64,000 bases of DNA from NCBI GenBank assembly GCA_018208355.1, contig CP062796.1, forward strand, positions 425,217 through 489,216, given 5' to 3'. The first letter of the stretch is position 1; every line of letters begins with the position of its first letter. The notes beneath the pieces are model-generated. The model saw only the letters and a program-made list of their open reading frames with translations, searched no databases and was not told the origin of the DNA. The translations under genes and the position numbers were made by a program. Origin of the DNA: Candidatus Fermentithermobacillus carboniphilus (lineage in GTDB: Bacteria > Bacillota > Sulfobacillia > Fermentithermobacillales > Fermentithermobacillaceae). This document shows positions 50,599 through 60,096 of this stretch, one piece after another.

Positions 50599-50991
50599 TC
50601 AAACGTCTGATTCGGACTTGCCCTGTTCCTGGAAGGTCACTCCCTGTATGTGGATGTTCACCTGGGAAACTTTGAGATCGGTCATCCCCTCGACAGACCT
50701 CTTGACGCTTTCCTGGACTTTATAGGCAACTTCGGGGATCCTGGCCCCGTACTTGATGTTGAGGTAAAGATCGAGGACTACGTCTTTTTCGTTGGTGGTA
50801 ACCCTCACCCCGCGAGCGACGTTTTTCCTGCCAAGGATCGCGCCGAGATCTCCTACAAGGTTCCCCGACATGGCAGCCACGCCCTGCACCTGGGAAGCAG
50901 CTACGCTCGCTATGGCAGCTATGACCTCATCGGATATCTTTACCTCGGAATCTTGTGGCCTTTCGATACCATAATCGTTTTTATCCGGCAC
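50599..50991 (-). CDS. Asp23/Gls24 family envelope stress response protein
   Basis: A 130-residue Asp23-domain protein (EVKISDEVIAAIASVAASQVQGVAAMSG, then NVARGVRVTTNEKDVVLDLYLNIKYGARIPEVAYKVQESVKRSVEGMTDLKVSQVNIHIQGVTF). The start is GTG at 50991, with AAGGAGG eight bases upstream; a longer reading has no counterpart. It forms a filamentous network at the membrane through AmaP. Confidence 0.94.
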   Translation of the reverse strand: MPDKNDYGIERPQDSEVKISDEVIAAIASVAASQVQGVAAMSGNLVGDLGAILGRKNVARGVRVTTNEKDVVLDLYLNIKYGARIPEVAYKVQESVKRSVEGMTDLKVSQVNIHIQGVTFQEQGKSESDV

Positions 50992-51101
50992 TTTCCGTGC
51001 CTCCTTGGGAACTCTTCTACCGACGATTATACAGACTATTCCAGCAAACTGACAATCCCTGAAAATCCCCGCCCGGCAAGGAGAGTGTGCGGGCCGGCCC
51101 A

Positions 51102-51659
51102 TCACGGCGCGGGGATGATGGTGATGTTCTGAAGCCCAACCTTTGCTATCCTTCTCACCACGTCTCCGATGGCAGCAGCGTCGGTTTCGTTCAGTTTCGA
51201 AGTCTTCACCACAACCGTACACGAGTCGCCTGACAGGAACGCCAGGCTGTCCCAGCCCTTGGCTTTGAGAATCCCTTCAATTTTGAGTTCCTTCCCCATA
51301 GCATCCACCAGAGCGAGGTAGTGGAGGTGGGCTTCTTCACGCACCGAGGGAGAGGCCTTTTCATCCTCCATCACCTTCTTGATGAGATCCATCTGCTCTT
51401 TCTGGATCTTTTCCCGGGAAATCTTGAACTCTGCGAAAAAGTCTCCCTTTGCACCTTCAGGCGCATTCTGCGCGGAAGTCGTGATGGAGCCCGTTTTCCC
51501 GGCCGGTTCGTAGAAGAATTCGGGCTTTCTTGAACTTACGTAGTATAAGAGCAACGCCAAAATCAGAAGGAAACTCAAAGTCTGCCAGATCTCACGCCTG
51601 GCCTTTTTGGTCATTTCCTTGCTCTTTTCAAGTGATTCGAGTACAGACGGCGACTTCAT
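51102..51659 (-). CDS. spoIIIAH: Stage III sporulation protein AH
   Basis: A 185-residue protein with one transmembrane helix (about 20-40) and an extracellular YscJ/FliF-like domain. The conserved parts are FKISREKIQKEQMDLIKKVMEDEKASPSVREEAHLHYLALVDAMGKELKIEGILKAKGW, plus KTSKLNETDAAAIGDVVRRI. In the mother cell it spans the outer forespore membrane and binds SpoIIQ. ATG at 51659 follows GGGAGGT. Confidence 0.94.
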   Translation of the reverse strand: MKSPSVLESLEKSKEMTKKARREIWQTLSFLLILALLLYYVSSRKPEFFYEPAGKTGSITTSAQNAPEGAKGDFFAEFKISREKIQKEQMDLIKKVMEDEKASPSVREEAHLHYLALVDAMGKELKIEGILKAKGWDSLAFLSGDSCTVVVKTSKLNETDAAAIGDVVRRIAKVGLQNITIIPAP

Positions 51660-51660
51660 G

Positions 51661-52338
51661 TCATTTACCTCCCTGCATCGGCAGCACTTCAATCTTGTAG
51701 ATGGGTAGGTTGAGGAGGACCTGGACAGCTCTGTAGATGTTCTCCTTGACCTCGGGCGAACGAGCCCCTTCAGCCACTACAACGCATCCGGCGACTTTCG
51801 GCGCCGTAACCTTTTCTAAGACGGGGCTTTCTCCTGAGGTCCCGGAACGGCTCATCACCGGCTGGGCAGTCTCATTCTCATTTACCGTGTCTCTTTTCTC
51901 TCCCTGACCTGTCACCTCTGATTGGGAGTTTTTCGACTTCGTCACGTTCATGGCAAAATGGGTCTGGGGACCTGTCTCAAGTTTGACGGATGCCTTTACC
52001 CTGCCTGCGCCCGCTATCGCGGAAACAACCTTTTCGACTTCTCTGGCCAGAGCGGTTTCGTAACTCTGGAAGTCCGGTACTCCCCCCTCACGCGGGAGGT
52101 CCGCTGGCTTTCTGGGTTCCGTGAGGGCGTTTCCGATGATAAGAAGACAGATCCCCAGGATGCCGACAAGTAAAAGCCTCAAGTACTCTGGTTTCAGAAT
52201 CCCGGAAACGTTTAAGGTTCTCACGTCGATTTCACCTCCACTATGCCTGACTTTCATGCTCTTTTCGCTGGCACAAAAGGTGCCGCTTTCACCTCCCTGA
52301 CCTTGCCGGGACTGGTCTTTCCCCTTGTGGAACTTCAT
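51661..52338 (-). CDS. spoIIIAG: Stage III sporulation protein AG
   Basis: A 225-residue protein with one transmembrane helix (about 52-72) and a ring-building domain: FQSYETALAREVEKVVSAIAGAGRVKASVKLETG and GCVVVAEGARSPEVKENIYRAVQVLLNLPIYKIEVLPM. It forms the large ring of the SpoIIIA-SpoIIQ channel. The start overlaps the spoIIIAF stop by four bases and gives an N-terminal extension of about 45 hydrophilic residues. A later in-frame ATG (28 codons on) is an alternative. Confidence 0.92.
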   Translation of the reverse strand: MKFHKGKDQSRQGQGGESGTFCASEKSMKVRHSGGEIDVRTLNVSGILKPEYLRLLLVGILGICLLIIGNALTEPRKPADLPREGGVPDFQSYETALAREVEKVVSAIAGAGRVKASVKLETGPQTHFAMNVTKSKNSQSEVTGQGEKRDTVNENETAQPVMSRSGTSGESPVLEKVTAPKVAGCVVVAEGARSPEVKENIYRAVQVLLNLPIYKIEVLPMQGGK

Positions 52339-52805
52339 CCGCCTCCCGCAACTTCAAGGGCAACCCTATCCGGCGGTATGTTGAGATAAGCGCCGGTCAC
52401 CTCACGAAATCTCCGGGCCTCCTCTTCGGTCAGGTCTCGCCCGAGAACCACCTTCACGGCCCCGACCCTGAAACCAGGTGCAGACCCGGTGACAACAACC
52501 TCAACGTCACGGATGGCAATGCCCGCTCCTTGTCCGACCTCTCTGACCCTTCTCTCGACCTCGGCCACGTAGAACCGTTCGAGGGAAGCGGTGTAAGACC
52601 CGGAGACGTAAGAGCCAGAGCTAACAGTTGTCTCGATAGGACGGGGCATGAGGTGGAATAAGGGGGCCAGCACGCACAGGAGCATCAGCATCTCCACGAC
52701 GAATCTGGCCTGCCTCTGCATCGTCTTGGGGACTATAAGGAGGACCGCGGAGGAAAACACGGCAAGAAGATAGACCGACCGCGCCCATTCCTTGATCGCT
52801 TCCAA
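52335..52805 (-). CDS. spoIIIAF: Stage III sporulation protein AF
   Basis: A 156-residue protein with two N-terminal helices (EAIKEWARSVYLLAVFSSAVLLIVPK, then FVVEMLMLLCVLAPLFHL) and a soluble domain ending RFREVTGAYLNIPPDRVALEV. The start is a TTG at 52805: AAGGGGGA lies eight bases upstream, and the upstream extension belongs to spoIIIAE in another frame. It is a channel component at the mother-cell side. Confidence 0.9.
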   Translation of the reverse strand: MEAIKEWARSVYLLAVFSSAVLLIVPKTMQRQARFVVEMLMLLCVLAPLFHLMPRPIETTVSSGSYVSGSYTASLERFYVAEVERRVREVGQGAGIAIRDVEVVVTGSAPGFRVGAVKVVLGRDLTEEEARRFREVTGAYLNIPPDRVALEVAGGG

Positions 52806-52819
52806 CGGTGCTTCCCCCT

Positions 52820-54031
52820 TCAATAAGTCCTGACAGCGGATGACACCAGCGAAAGACATATTATGAACACGAAGGCCGTGACGAACACCGAAACAGCCAA
52901 AAACGTTATGCCGTCTGACATGCATCTCAACGACTTTTTAACCTCTTGTCCGCACAGGGGCCCCAGGACACTAAAGGCGATTTTCCACGCAAAAAGACAC
53001 GACAGCATCCTGAGAAGCGGGGAGAAGACGGCTCCTAGGATAACCAGGCTTCCAGCTATGCCCAGGGCCGACTTCAGGGAGAACAGCGAATGGAAGAACA
53101 TATCCATGGTGTCTCCCACCATCTTTCCGGCCACAGGGATAAACGTGGAGCTCACGTACTTGGCGGTCCTGAGAGCCACACCGTCGGCCACTCCCGCCGC
53201 CGCCCTCTGCCCGACAACCACACCGACGAAGCAAGACATCAGCACTCCTATGCCCAGAAAAGCCACCTGTCTCAAGAGTTCGGCCACTCCCGTTACCCTG
53301 TCACTCCCGCCCACATTTCCCGCCATGTCAACTGCTATGGAGGTATAGATTAGCGGGAATCCCACGTCCAGCACAAAAATGCTGACAAACGAGCCCATGC
53401 CGAACACGAGTGGATGCAAGACCCCAGCGGTAACGGTGGCCCCTGATGCGAGCGTAAGGCCAGTCAGAGCGGGGACAAAGGCGAAAAAGGCCGTCCTCAA
53501 GCTTTCCATGGCTTCCCGGGCGATCGCTAGGATGTCTTTGAAAGACCACATGGCCAGAACGATTAAAGCCAGGTGAGCGGCTTGGATAGCCACGTTTGAC
53601 GACCCCTGGGGTGCTACAGTTTCGCCGAGGACCCGGAGACACGCGATGGCAACCCCGATCAACAAGATTTTCCCGAGGACCTTCGAGTGGGAAATAAAAC
53701 TGCCGAAAATAGACCGGGAAGCATCCCGGAAAAGGTATCCGAGGTCCAAGCCCCTTCCGGAAAGGATATCGTCCACTATCTTCCTCCATCCCGCTTCATC
53801 GCCCTTGAAAATCTCGCGGTAGATTTCATCCATCGGACGGCTCACTCCGGAGGATTCGAGGTTCTCCAGCGATGTTTTCCAGAAGGACGCCTTGTCGTAA
53901 GCAGTGCCGGAAGTTTCTCCGCTCCCAGGTCCCAGCGCCAGCGCTGTCCCCTCAGCCGCGATCAAAAAGAGGCCGGCGGTGAGGACCGCCACCAAGACAT
54001 ACAGATAAGGTTTTCTCGACCGGATCTTCAT
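52820..54031 (-). CDS. spoIIIAE: Stage III sporulation protein AE
   Basis: A 403-residue multi-pass membrane protein with a signal peptide (about 5-33) and about eight hydrophobic segments. It shows FKDILAIAREAMESLRTAFFAFVPALTGLTLASGATVTAGVLHPLVFG and AKYVSSTFIPVAGKMVGDTMDMFFHS, both typical of SpoIIIAE. It may be the transport core of the SpoIIIA complex. ATG at 54031 has GAGGAGG upstream; a longer reading begins inside spoIIIAD. Confidence 0.94.
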   Translation of the reverse strand: MKIRSRKPYLYVLVAVLTAGLFLIAAEGTALALGPGSGETSGTAYDKASFWKTSLENLESSGVSRPMDEIYREIFKGDEAGWRKIVDDILSGRGLDLGYLFRDASRSIFGSFISHSKVLGKILLIGVAIACLRVLGETVAPQGSSNVAIQAAHLALIVLAMWSFKDILAIAREAMESLRTAFFAFVPALTGLTLASGATVTAGVLHPLVFGMGSFVSIFVLDVGFPLIYTSIAVDMAGNVGGSDRVTGVAELLRQVAFLGIGVLMSCFVGVVVGQRAAAGVADGVALRTAKYVSSTFIPVAGKMVGDTMDMFFHSLFSLKSALGIAGSLVILGAVFSPLLRMLSCLFAWKIAFSVLGPLCGQEVKKSLRCMSDGITFLAVSVFVTAFVFIICLSLVSSAVRTY

Positions 54032-54066
54032 CTTGTTCCTCCTCGTCCCGCTTGAATAACCGCTTC

Positions 54067-54453
54067 TCATGTCAGGAGGGTCTTAATGAGTTCCATGACT
54101 CCCTGGATAACCGGAATGGATGAGATAAGGATGAGAAGCTTTCCGGCCATCTCCACCCGGGAGGCCATTAGCTCTTCACCTGCGTCACGACATATGGCGG
54201 CACCGAAGTCCGCTATGTACGAAATTGCCAGGACCTTCAGGATAACTCCGAAGTACAGGGGTTCAAGGCCCGAGTCACGCACGATCCCTGAGAAGACCGA
54301 GATGACCGAAGTCAGTTCAGGCAGCACCAGGAAGAAAACCAAAAGGCCCGACACAAGGGATAATCCGAGGGCCATTTCCGGCCTCTCCTTTCGCAGGAGC
54401 AAAAGGATGAGGCTCGAAACTATGCCGAAAGCCACGATGCCGAATATTTCCAC
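54067..54453 (-). CDS. spoIIIAD: Stage III sporulation protein AD
   Basis: A 128-residue membrane protein with four hydrophobic segments. VKVLAISYIADFGAAICRDAGEELMASRVEMAGKLLILISSIPVIQGVMELI is the SpoIIIAD signature. SpoIIIAC is a shorter relative with two helices. Confidence 0.94.
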   Translation of the reverse strand: MEIFGIVAFGIVSSLILLLLRKERPEMALGLSLVSGLLVFFLVLPELTSVISVFSGIVRDSGLEPLYFGVILKVLAISYIADFGAAICRDAGEELMASRVEMAGKLLILISSIPVIQGVMELIKTLLT

Positions 54454-54464
54454 CTAACGACACC

Positions 54465-54662
54465 TCAAGGGAGCTGGAATGTAGCTCTTACCGACTGGAA
54501 GAAATCGGCCACGAGCCGAATGACAAGGGTAAGGACAAGGAGAACCCCGGTGAGGGTGATCAGCCAGGCGTATTCTTCCTTTCCAACTTGTTTCACAACT
54601 GAGTGGAGGACCGACACTATAATGGCAACACCTGCTATCTTGAAGATGAGGTCTATGTTCAC
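54465..54662 (-). CDS. spoIIIAC: Stage III sporulation protein AC
   Basis: A 65-residue protein with two hydrophobic segments: IDLIFKIAGVAIIVSVLHSVVKQVGKEEYAWLITLTGVLLVLTLVIRLVADFF. This is the typical SpoIIIAC length and sequence. An overlapping frame at 54454-54672 on the same strand has no such pattern and is a shadow. Confidence 0.95.
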   Translation of the reverse strand: MNIDLIFKIAGVAIIVSVLHSVVKQVGKEEYAWLITLTGVLLVLTLVIRLVADFFQSVRATFQLP

Positions 54663-54679
54663 GGTATGCCACGCTCCCT

Positions 54680-55210
54680 CTAGATAAGGACGATCACCGT
54701 GGATAGGGCACCCAGAAGGCCGAGGTACCGGTACAACCTGGCTTTTTTCCTCGACTCTTCCTCAAAGAGTCTCCGGTGATCTTTCAGCCTCTCTATTGAA
54801 CCTTCTATATAGCGGATCTGCTCTCTATGACCGGTGCCACCGAGGTTTTTCGCGAGGTCCCTCAGTGTTTCCAGACCGAACCGCGGGATGGAATCCTCAC
54901 GGATGGAAACAAGTGCCTCTTCCAGGGCTTCATCCGGAGTCTTTCTCCGTCCCATCCCCACGAGGTTCCCCATTTCGACAAAGAGCCGCCCCGCCTCACC
55001 CCCCGACTTCTGGCCTGCCTTGACGAGAGCTTTAGGGAGAGGAGAAAGAAAGTACGATATCTCAGTCGAGAGGTTAATGAGGCAGATTTCCAATCTTTCC
55101 AGTTCCTTCAGCCGCTCTTCCGTTGCCTTCGCAGCCGTATACCCGGCCAAGGCCCCCGCTCCCAGGACCAGGCCGGAACCCAAGACTTTGGCGCAAAGCG
55201 TCACGTCCAT
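54680..55210 (-). CDS. spoIIIAB: Stage III sporulation protein AB
   Basis: A 176-residue protein with an N-terminal helix (about 8-26) and a C-terminal one (LYRYLGLLGALSTVIVLI), with helical hairpins between (ERLKELERLEICLINLSTEISYFLSPLPKALVKAGQ). It resembles the type II secretion F-domain. It starts one base before the end of spoIIIAA. Confidence 0.94.
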   Translation of the reverse strand: MDVTLCAKVLGSGLVLGAGALAGYTAAKATEERLKELERLEICLINLSTEISYFLSPLPKALVKAGQKSGGEAGRLFVEMGNLVGMGRRKTPDEALEEALVSIREDSIPRFGLETLRDLAKNLGGTGHREQIRYIEGSIERLKDHRRLFEEESRKKARLYRYLGLLGALSTVIVLI

Positions 55211-55211
55211 G

Positions 55212-56201
55212 TCACCATATCTCTCCCAGGTACTCTATTGTGCCGGGTCCCTTTCGCCTCGAAAGGACCACGGCCATCTCGAAATAACCACTGGATACAA
55301 GCCACGAAGAATGGGGGCGCGCCCTCACGTCCTCAAGATCCTGTCCGTGGCAACTCGCGATTACGCTCACGCCCCCGCACAGAGCCAGGGCGACCGCTCT
55401 AGCATCCTCCTCGCTTCCAATTTCGTCAGTGACGATGACTCGCGGCGCCATAGAGCGGAGAAGCATGATCATCCCTCTGGCCTTTGGACACCGGTCGAGG
55501 ACGTCAGCCCGGGGTCCCACGTCCAGCTGGGGAACCCCGCCGAAAGACGCGGCGATCTCGGAACGCTCGTCAACTATCCCCACCTGAGACGGAGGGAGGG
55601 ACAGGCCCGGACGCCCCTCTCCCAGAATACGGCAGATATCTCTCAAGAGCGTGGTCTTTCCACAGCCCGGCGGCGAGATTATCAAAGTGGACGCTATCCG
55701 GCGGAAACCGGTCCGGTCCTCGGTTTTCAAGAGGCGCGGCACCAGGTCCTCGGCAACCCCCTTCACCTCGCGAGCTACCCTGAAGTTGAGTCCGCTCACT
55801 TCTCGGAGCTTTATTTCTCCGTCGCCCCAGGACACCATCTGCCCTGATAGCCCAACCCTGTGACCGCCGGGAATGGTTATGTAACCTCCCGAAAACTCGT
55901 TTTCCAGAGCGTAGTAGGAACAGTCGGTGACGAGAGCGAGGGTTCTTTCGATATCCTCGGAAGATGCCGTGAGATAACCGCCATCCCGTCTCGCCTGACC
56001 GTTTCTTCCCGGGAGAAGAACGTCACCTTCTCGGTGGACTATGCACACTGGAAGCCCTTTTCTCAGCCTGACTTCAATGATCGTATCCTTGAGGTGCGGG
56101 TTCCTCGCCAGCCACTCCGAAATCGCATCGCGTATCCTTTCCGGGAAAAAGGGCAATATGTCTCTTTCCAGCGGGTCTTCTGCCGGTCTTCTAAGGGTCA
56201 C
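55212..56201 (-). CDS. spoIIIAA: Stage III sporulation protein AA (ATPase)
   Basis: A 329-residue secretion-type ATPase. Walker A is IISPPGCGKTTLLRDICR, and the sequence has VGIVDERSEIAASFGGVPQLDVGPRADVLDRCPKARGMIMLLRSMAPRVIVTDEIG, the SpoIIIAA core. The GTG at 56201 has GAGGAGG seven bases upstream. It opens the spoIIIAA-AH operon. A weak SigE-like promoter (TCATATAAG, then AAATATGTTAT, about 56222-56252) lies upstream, consistent with mother-cell control. Confidence 0.95.
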   Translation of the reverse strand: MTLRRPAEDPLERDILPFFPERIRDAISEWLARNPHLKDTIIEVRLRKGLPVCIVHREGDVLLPGRNGQARRDGGYLTASSEDIERTLALVTDCSYYALENEFSGGYITIPGGHRVGLSGQMVSWGDGEIKLREVSGLNFRVAREVKGVAEDLVPRLLKTEDRTGFRRIASTLIISPPGCGKTTLLRDICRILGEGRPGLSLPPSQVGIVDERSEIAASFGGVPQLDVGPRADVLDRCPKARGMIMLLRSMAPRVIVTDEIGSEEDARAVALALCGGVSVIASCHGQDLEDVRARPHSSWLVSSGYFEMAVVLSRRKGPGTIEYLGEIW

Positions 56202-56359
56202 TGTCTGACCTCCTCGTTGTCATAACATATTTGGCCGGACGAGCTTATATGACTGATCCGGGGAGGTAGGTTTGAAGGCAACGATGTTCCCGGCATGGAT
56301 GCAAGACCACCGGCGCTCGGGCACACTTAAGGGAGAACACATCAAGATATTCCTGCTTG

Positions 56360-56392
56360 AAAAAAACAGGAGAGGGAAATTACTCCCTCTCC
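56360..56392 (-). terminator. Intrinsic terminator after the acidic zinc-ribbon gene
   Basis: GGAGAGGGA and TCCCTCTCC (9 bp, loop of 6) are followed on the minus strand by TG and seven T residues. It separates the efp/acidic protein transcript from spoIIIA. Confidence 0.9.
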
Positions 56393-56432
56393 GTCATCCT
56401 CGGACTAATAATTATAAACGCGCCGAGACTCC

Positions 56433-56975
56433 CTACTTCACAGGTCTAATCCTACCCTTCCCTTTCCGGTGGCAGGACCTGCCGTCTTCCTCGCCCTCGT
56501 CATCGTCATCCTCATCCTCATCTTCATCATCGTCTTCTTCGTCTTCGTCATACTCGAAATCTTCGTCTTCCTCGTCGTCCTCTTCATCCTCGTCCTCGTC
56601 TTCGACGTCTTCTACATCCCAGTCGATATCGTCGGCGCTGAAACTTTCGCCGCACTCCGGGCAAACGATTTCGGCGTCGGAGTCCTCGAGGACTGAGGCA
56701 TCCACCTCTATGGATTCACCGCAGTGAGGGCAGTCTATCTCGATGAAATCGCTTCCGTAGACCTCGTCTTCGATGTCAGAAAGATCCTCGTCGATGGAGT
56801 CTATGTAATCCTGCATATCTTCCTGCGTCTCGACGATTTCCTGGATCGCTCCGGCCATCTCCTTGAGTACCTCAGCTATGACCTTGATGGCCTTCCCCTC
56901 TTTGGTGTTATCCGAGATATCGAGCCCCTCTATGAGTCCCTGAAGGTACGAAACCCTCTCTTTTAAATCAGACAT
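56433..56975 (-). CDS. Zinc-ribbon protein with highly acidic tail (CD1247-like N-terminus)
   Basis: A 180-residue protein. Residues 1-60 form a helical domain (SDLKERVSYLQGLIEGLDISDNTKEGKAIKVIAEVLKEMAGAIQEIVE) found in clostridial CD1247-type proteins. Two CxxC pairs (CPHCGESIEV and CPECGESFSA) make a zinc ribbon at about 78-110. From about 113 to 160 nearly every residue is Asp or Glu, encoded by repeated GAA/GAC/GAG, and a short basic end (HRKGKGRIRPVK) follows. The role is unknown; an RNA-polymerase- or ribosome-associated function is a guess. ATG at 56975 follows AAGGGGGA. Confidence 0.85.
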   Translation of the reverse strand: MSDLKERVSYLQGLIEGLDISDNTKEGKAIKVIAEVLKEMAGAIQEIVETQEDMQDYIDSIDEDLSDIEDEVYGSDFIEIDCPHCGESIEVDASVLEDSDAEIVCPECGESFSADDIDWDVEDVEDEDEDEEDDEEDEDFEYDEDEEDDDEDEDEDDDDEGEEDGRSCHRKGKGRIRPVK

Positions 56976-57043
56976 GGCTATTTTTCCCCCTTCACCTGTT
57001 TGGTGCCCCACCTATATGGTGCCTACAACCTGACTTCGCTACA

Positions 57044-57601
57044 CTAGACCCTCTCGATATACTCCCCTGTTCTCGTATCGACTTTGATCACGTCGCCCAC
57101 ATTGACGAAGAGAGGCACCTTCACTACGGCTCCGGTTTCGAGTTTTGCTGGTTTCGAACCTCCGGTAGCGGTGTCTCCTCTGAAACCCGGCTCTGTTTCT
57201 ACGACTTTCAAGTCGACGAAATTGGGGATTTCCACGCCGATGATCCTGCCGTCGTAGCTCAAGATGAAAACGTTCATGTTCTCCTTGAGGTATACCACGC
57301 CCGGACCTACGTCCTCTTTGGAGATGGTAATCTGCTCGTAAGTGCTCGTATCCATGAACGTGTAATCGTCGCCCACGTTGTAAAGGTACTGGGCTTCGCG
57401 CTTCTCTATGTGAGCCCTTGGCAATTTCTCACCGGCGTTGAAAGTCCTTTCCAGGACCGCCCCGGTGATGACGTTCTTTATCTTCGCTCGCACGAAGGCA
57501 GACCCTTTACCCGGTTTTACGTGCTGGAAATCTACGACAACCCACGGCTGTCCGTCGATCTCTATTGTGACGCCCGTGTGAAAATCGTTTGTTGATATCA
57601 T
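57044..57601 (-). CDS. efp: Elongation factor P
   Basis: A 185-residue three-domain protein that relieves ribosome stalling at polyproline. [28 protein letters not shown] is domain I, with Lys32 at the loop tip as the possible modification site. EVAQ-type domain III ends with [14 protein letters not shown]. The gene sits after an M24 aminopeptidase gene, a frequent Firmicutes pair. Confidence 0.97.
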   Translation of the reverse strand: MISTNDFHTGVTIEIDGQPWVVVDFQHVKPGKGSAFVRAKIKNVITGAVLERTFNAGEKLPRAHIEKREAQYLYNVGDDYTFMDTSTYEQITISKEDVGPGVVYLKENMNVFILSYDGRIIGVEIPNFVDLKVVETEPGFRGDTATGGSKPAKLETGAVVKVPLFVNVGDVIKVDTRTGEYIERV

Positions 57602-57659
57602 CTCTCTGACACCTCTTCCATGGACGCGCTAAGGTGGCCTGTCTCCATTGTATCCTACC

Positions 57660-58736
57660 TTATCTTGCCTTTACTACTGTAAGTTCTTTCGGGCTAGAAG
57701 ACAGTATCCTCTTGCCATCTTCGGTCACAAGCACAAGGTCCTCGATGCGGACGCCTCCGAAACCCGGGATGTAGATTCCGGGTTCCACCGTTATCACCAT
57801 TCCCGGTTCCAAGATGGTCTCTCCTTTTTTGCCAACCCTGGGACCCTCATGGACGTTCAACCCGACACCATGTCCTATAGCGTGGCCGAAATACTGTCCA
57901 TAACCTGCTTCCTCGATGACTTTTCTTCCGGCAAGGTCTACTTCTTTAGCGGGTATGCCGGGTCTCACAGCTTCCAACGCAGTTAGCTGAGCCCTCAACA
58001 CCGTCTCGTATATCTCTCTGTGTCTTTGATCCAGGGGTTCGACCACGAAAGTCCGGGTCATGTCCGAACAATAACCTCTGAACCTCGCACCGAAGTCGAA
58101 AGTCACAAAATCGCCTGGTTCGAGCCTTTTTTCTGAAGGCTGCCCATGAGGTAAGGACGACCTCACACCCGATACGGTTATGACCGGAAACGCGACCCCA
58201 TCGGAACCCATCTTGCGCATGGTGAACTCCAGTTCCAGGGCAAGGTCGATCTCCCGTACCCCCGCTTTGACAGATTGGGTTATTAGGGCAAAGGCATTGT
58301 CGGCTATCTCCTGGGCCCTCGTTATGTACTCTATCTCTTCAGGAGTTTTTTTCTGTCTGAGATCTTCTACCCACCCTGAAACTCCCAGGAGCTCTTGATC
58401 CGGAAACCTCTCCTTCAATTGCTCCCACGCTGAATAGCTTACGTGTTCTTTCTCAAAAGCTATCTTTCGCGCAGAAAGCCCCAGGATCGTTTCTTTGACC
58501 GCGTCCTTATCCTGCGACGTCTCGACGACGGTAAAACGTGGGGCTTCCTCTTGCGCTTGTTCAGTGTATCTTGAGTCGGTGAATATGAAAGCCTCTTGGC
58601 GGGTAACGACGAGGACGCCCGAATCACCGGTGAAACCCGAAAGGTACCGCCAGTTTTCGGGTTTTGATACGAGGAAGGCATCCACTGAAGCCTCTGCCAT
58701 TTTCTGCCTGATGGCGTTCAAACGCTGGTCGCCCAA
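57660..58736 (-). CDS. Xaa-Pro aminopeptidase (M24B)
   Basis: A 358-residue metallopeptidase that cleaves N-terminal residues before proline. The creatinase-type N-domain is followed by the pita-bread domain with metal residues in [18 protein letters not shown] (two Asp), [19 protein letters not shown] (His), [13 protein letters not shown] (Glu) and VRIEDLVLV (Glu). The start is TTG at 58736, where a perfect GGAGGTGA lies nine bases upstream; a GTG 17 codons earlier lacks a ribosome site. It pairs with efp downstream. Confidence 0.92.
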   Translation of the reverse strand: MGDQRLNAIRQKMAEASVDAFLVSKPENWRYLSGFTGDSGVLVVTRQEAFIFTDSRYTEQAQEEAPRFTVVETSQDKDAVKETILGLSARKIAFEKEHVSYSAWEQLKERFPDQELLGVSGWVEDLRQKKTPEEIEYITRAQEIADNAFALITQSVKAGVREIDLALELEFTMRKMGSDGVAFPVITVSGVRSSLPHGQPSEKRLEPGDFVTFDFGARFRGYCSDMTRTFVVEPLDQRHREIYETVLRAQLTALEAVRPGIPAKEVDLAGRKVIEEAGYGQYFGHAIGHGVGLNVHEGPRVGKKGETILEPGMVITVEPGIYIPGFGGVRIEDLVLVTEDGKRILSSSPKELTVVKAR

Positions 58737-58808
58737 GCTGGAGAGATCACCTCCGGCTAACCTGAGTTTACGGGCCAATTCTATCACATGGCAAAAGACC
58801 CAGTCACC

Positions 58809-60056
58809 TTATTCGTAAAACGGGAAATTCTGCGTGAGTTCTCTTACTTCCGCCGCGATCTTCTCGAGTTCCCGCTCATCCCCTATGGAAGAAAGGGTCC
58901 GGTCTATCAGCGAGGCTATCTTCTTCATCTCATCTTCCTTCATACCCCTGGTCGTCACGGCGGGGGTCCCGATCCGGATGCCGCTCGTGACGGTCGGTTT
59001 TCTCTTGTCAAACGGGATGGCGTTCTTATTGACGGTTATGCCTACCTTGTCAAGGGCAGTCTCGGCGTCTTTGCCGGTTATCCCCTTGGAGGTCAGGTCA
59101 ACAAGCATGAGGTGGTTGTCGGTCCCTCCGGAGACCAGTCGGTAGCCTCGGGACATAAGTTCTTCCGCCAGCACCTTTGCGTTCTTGACTATCTGTTGCT
59201 GGTATTCTTTGAACGACGGTTCCAGGGCTTCTTTGAAAGCCACGGCTTTGGCCGCAATTATGTGCATCAAGGGGCCTCCCTGGATTCCGGGGAATATGGC
59301 CCTATCGATGGCGTTCGCCCACTCTGAAGTACAGAGGATCATTCCTCCCCTGGGGCCTCTCAAGGTCTTATGGGTCGTCGTGGTCACGAACTGGGCGTAC
59401 GGCACCGGCGACGGGTGAAGACCGGCTGCGACCAGTCCGGCAATGTGGGCCATGTCCACCATGAGGTACGCCCCAACTTCATCGGCTATGGACCTGAAAG
59501 CGGCAAAGTCGATGATCCTCGGGTAGGCGCTGGCTCCAGCCACTATGAGCTTGGGCTTGTACTCCCGGGCAAGCCGGCGGACTTCGTCGTAGTCGATCCT
59601 CTCAGTTTGCGGGTTGACCCCGTAGGCGACGAAATTGAAATACTTCCCGGAGATGTTTACGGGACTACCGTGGGTCAGGTGGCCTCCGTGGCTGAGGTTC
59701 ATGCCCATCACGGTATCACCGGGTTTGAGGACCGCAAAATACACGGCGGTGTTCGCCTGGGCTCCAGAATGGGGTTGAACGTTTACGTGGTCAGCGCCGA
59801 AAAGCTTTTTAGCCCTTTCACGGGCAAGATTCTCAACCACGTCGACGTACTGGCACCCGCCATAATACCTGTGATCAGGGTAACCCTCAGCGTACTTATT
59901 GGTCAGCACCGAACCCGCCGCTTCGAGGACGGCTTTGGAAACCAAGTTCTCCGAAGCTATGAGTTCTATTACTCCCGTCTGGCGCCTCATTTCATTATCG
60001 ATGGCTTGTTTGACTTCCGGATCGACTTCTGCAAGACTCCTCAAGTGACTCTTCAT
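58809..60056 (-). CDS. glyA: Serine hydroxymethyltransferase
   Basis: A 415-residue PLP enzyme that interconverts serine and glycine with tetrahydrofolate. [45 protein letters not shown] is the classical opening, [15 protein letters not shown] holds the PLP Lys and [19 protein letters not shown] is near the end. ATG at 60056 follows AAAGGTGG. With lpdA and the lipoylation genes it suggests a nearby glycine cleavage system. Confidence 0.97.
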   Translation of the reverse strand: MKSHLRSLAEVDPEVKQAIDNEMRRQTGVIELIASENLVSKAVLEAAGSVLTNKYAEGYPDHRYYGGCQYVDVVENLARERAKKLFGADHVNVQPHSGAQANTAVYFAVLKPGDTVMGMNLSHGGHLTHGSPVNISGKYFNFVAYGVNPQTERIDYDEVRRLAREYKPKLIVAGASAYPRIIDFAAFRSIADEVGAYLMVDMAHIAGLVAAGLHPSPVPYAQFVTTTTHKTLRGPRGGMILCTSEWANAIDRAIFPGIQGGPLMHIIAAKAVAFKEALEPSFKEYQQQIVKNAKVLAEELMSRGYRLVSGGTDNHLMLVDLTSKGITGKDAETALDKVGITVNKNAIPFDKRKPTVTSGIRIGTPAVTTRGMKEDEMKKIASLIDRTLSSIGDERELEKIAAEVRELTQNFPFYE

Positions 60057-60096
60057 CTGGGATACCACCTTTCGTTTTTTCTCAAACCGGCAGGTT

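Noticed and set aside
56469..56696. Hydrophobic plus-strand reading frame (repeats of V, I, L, F)
   Set aside because: It is the complement of the Asp/Glu codon run of the acidic zinc-ribbon protein and only looks like a membrane protein.
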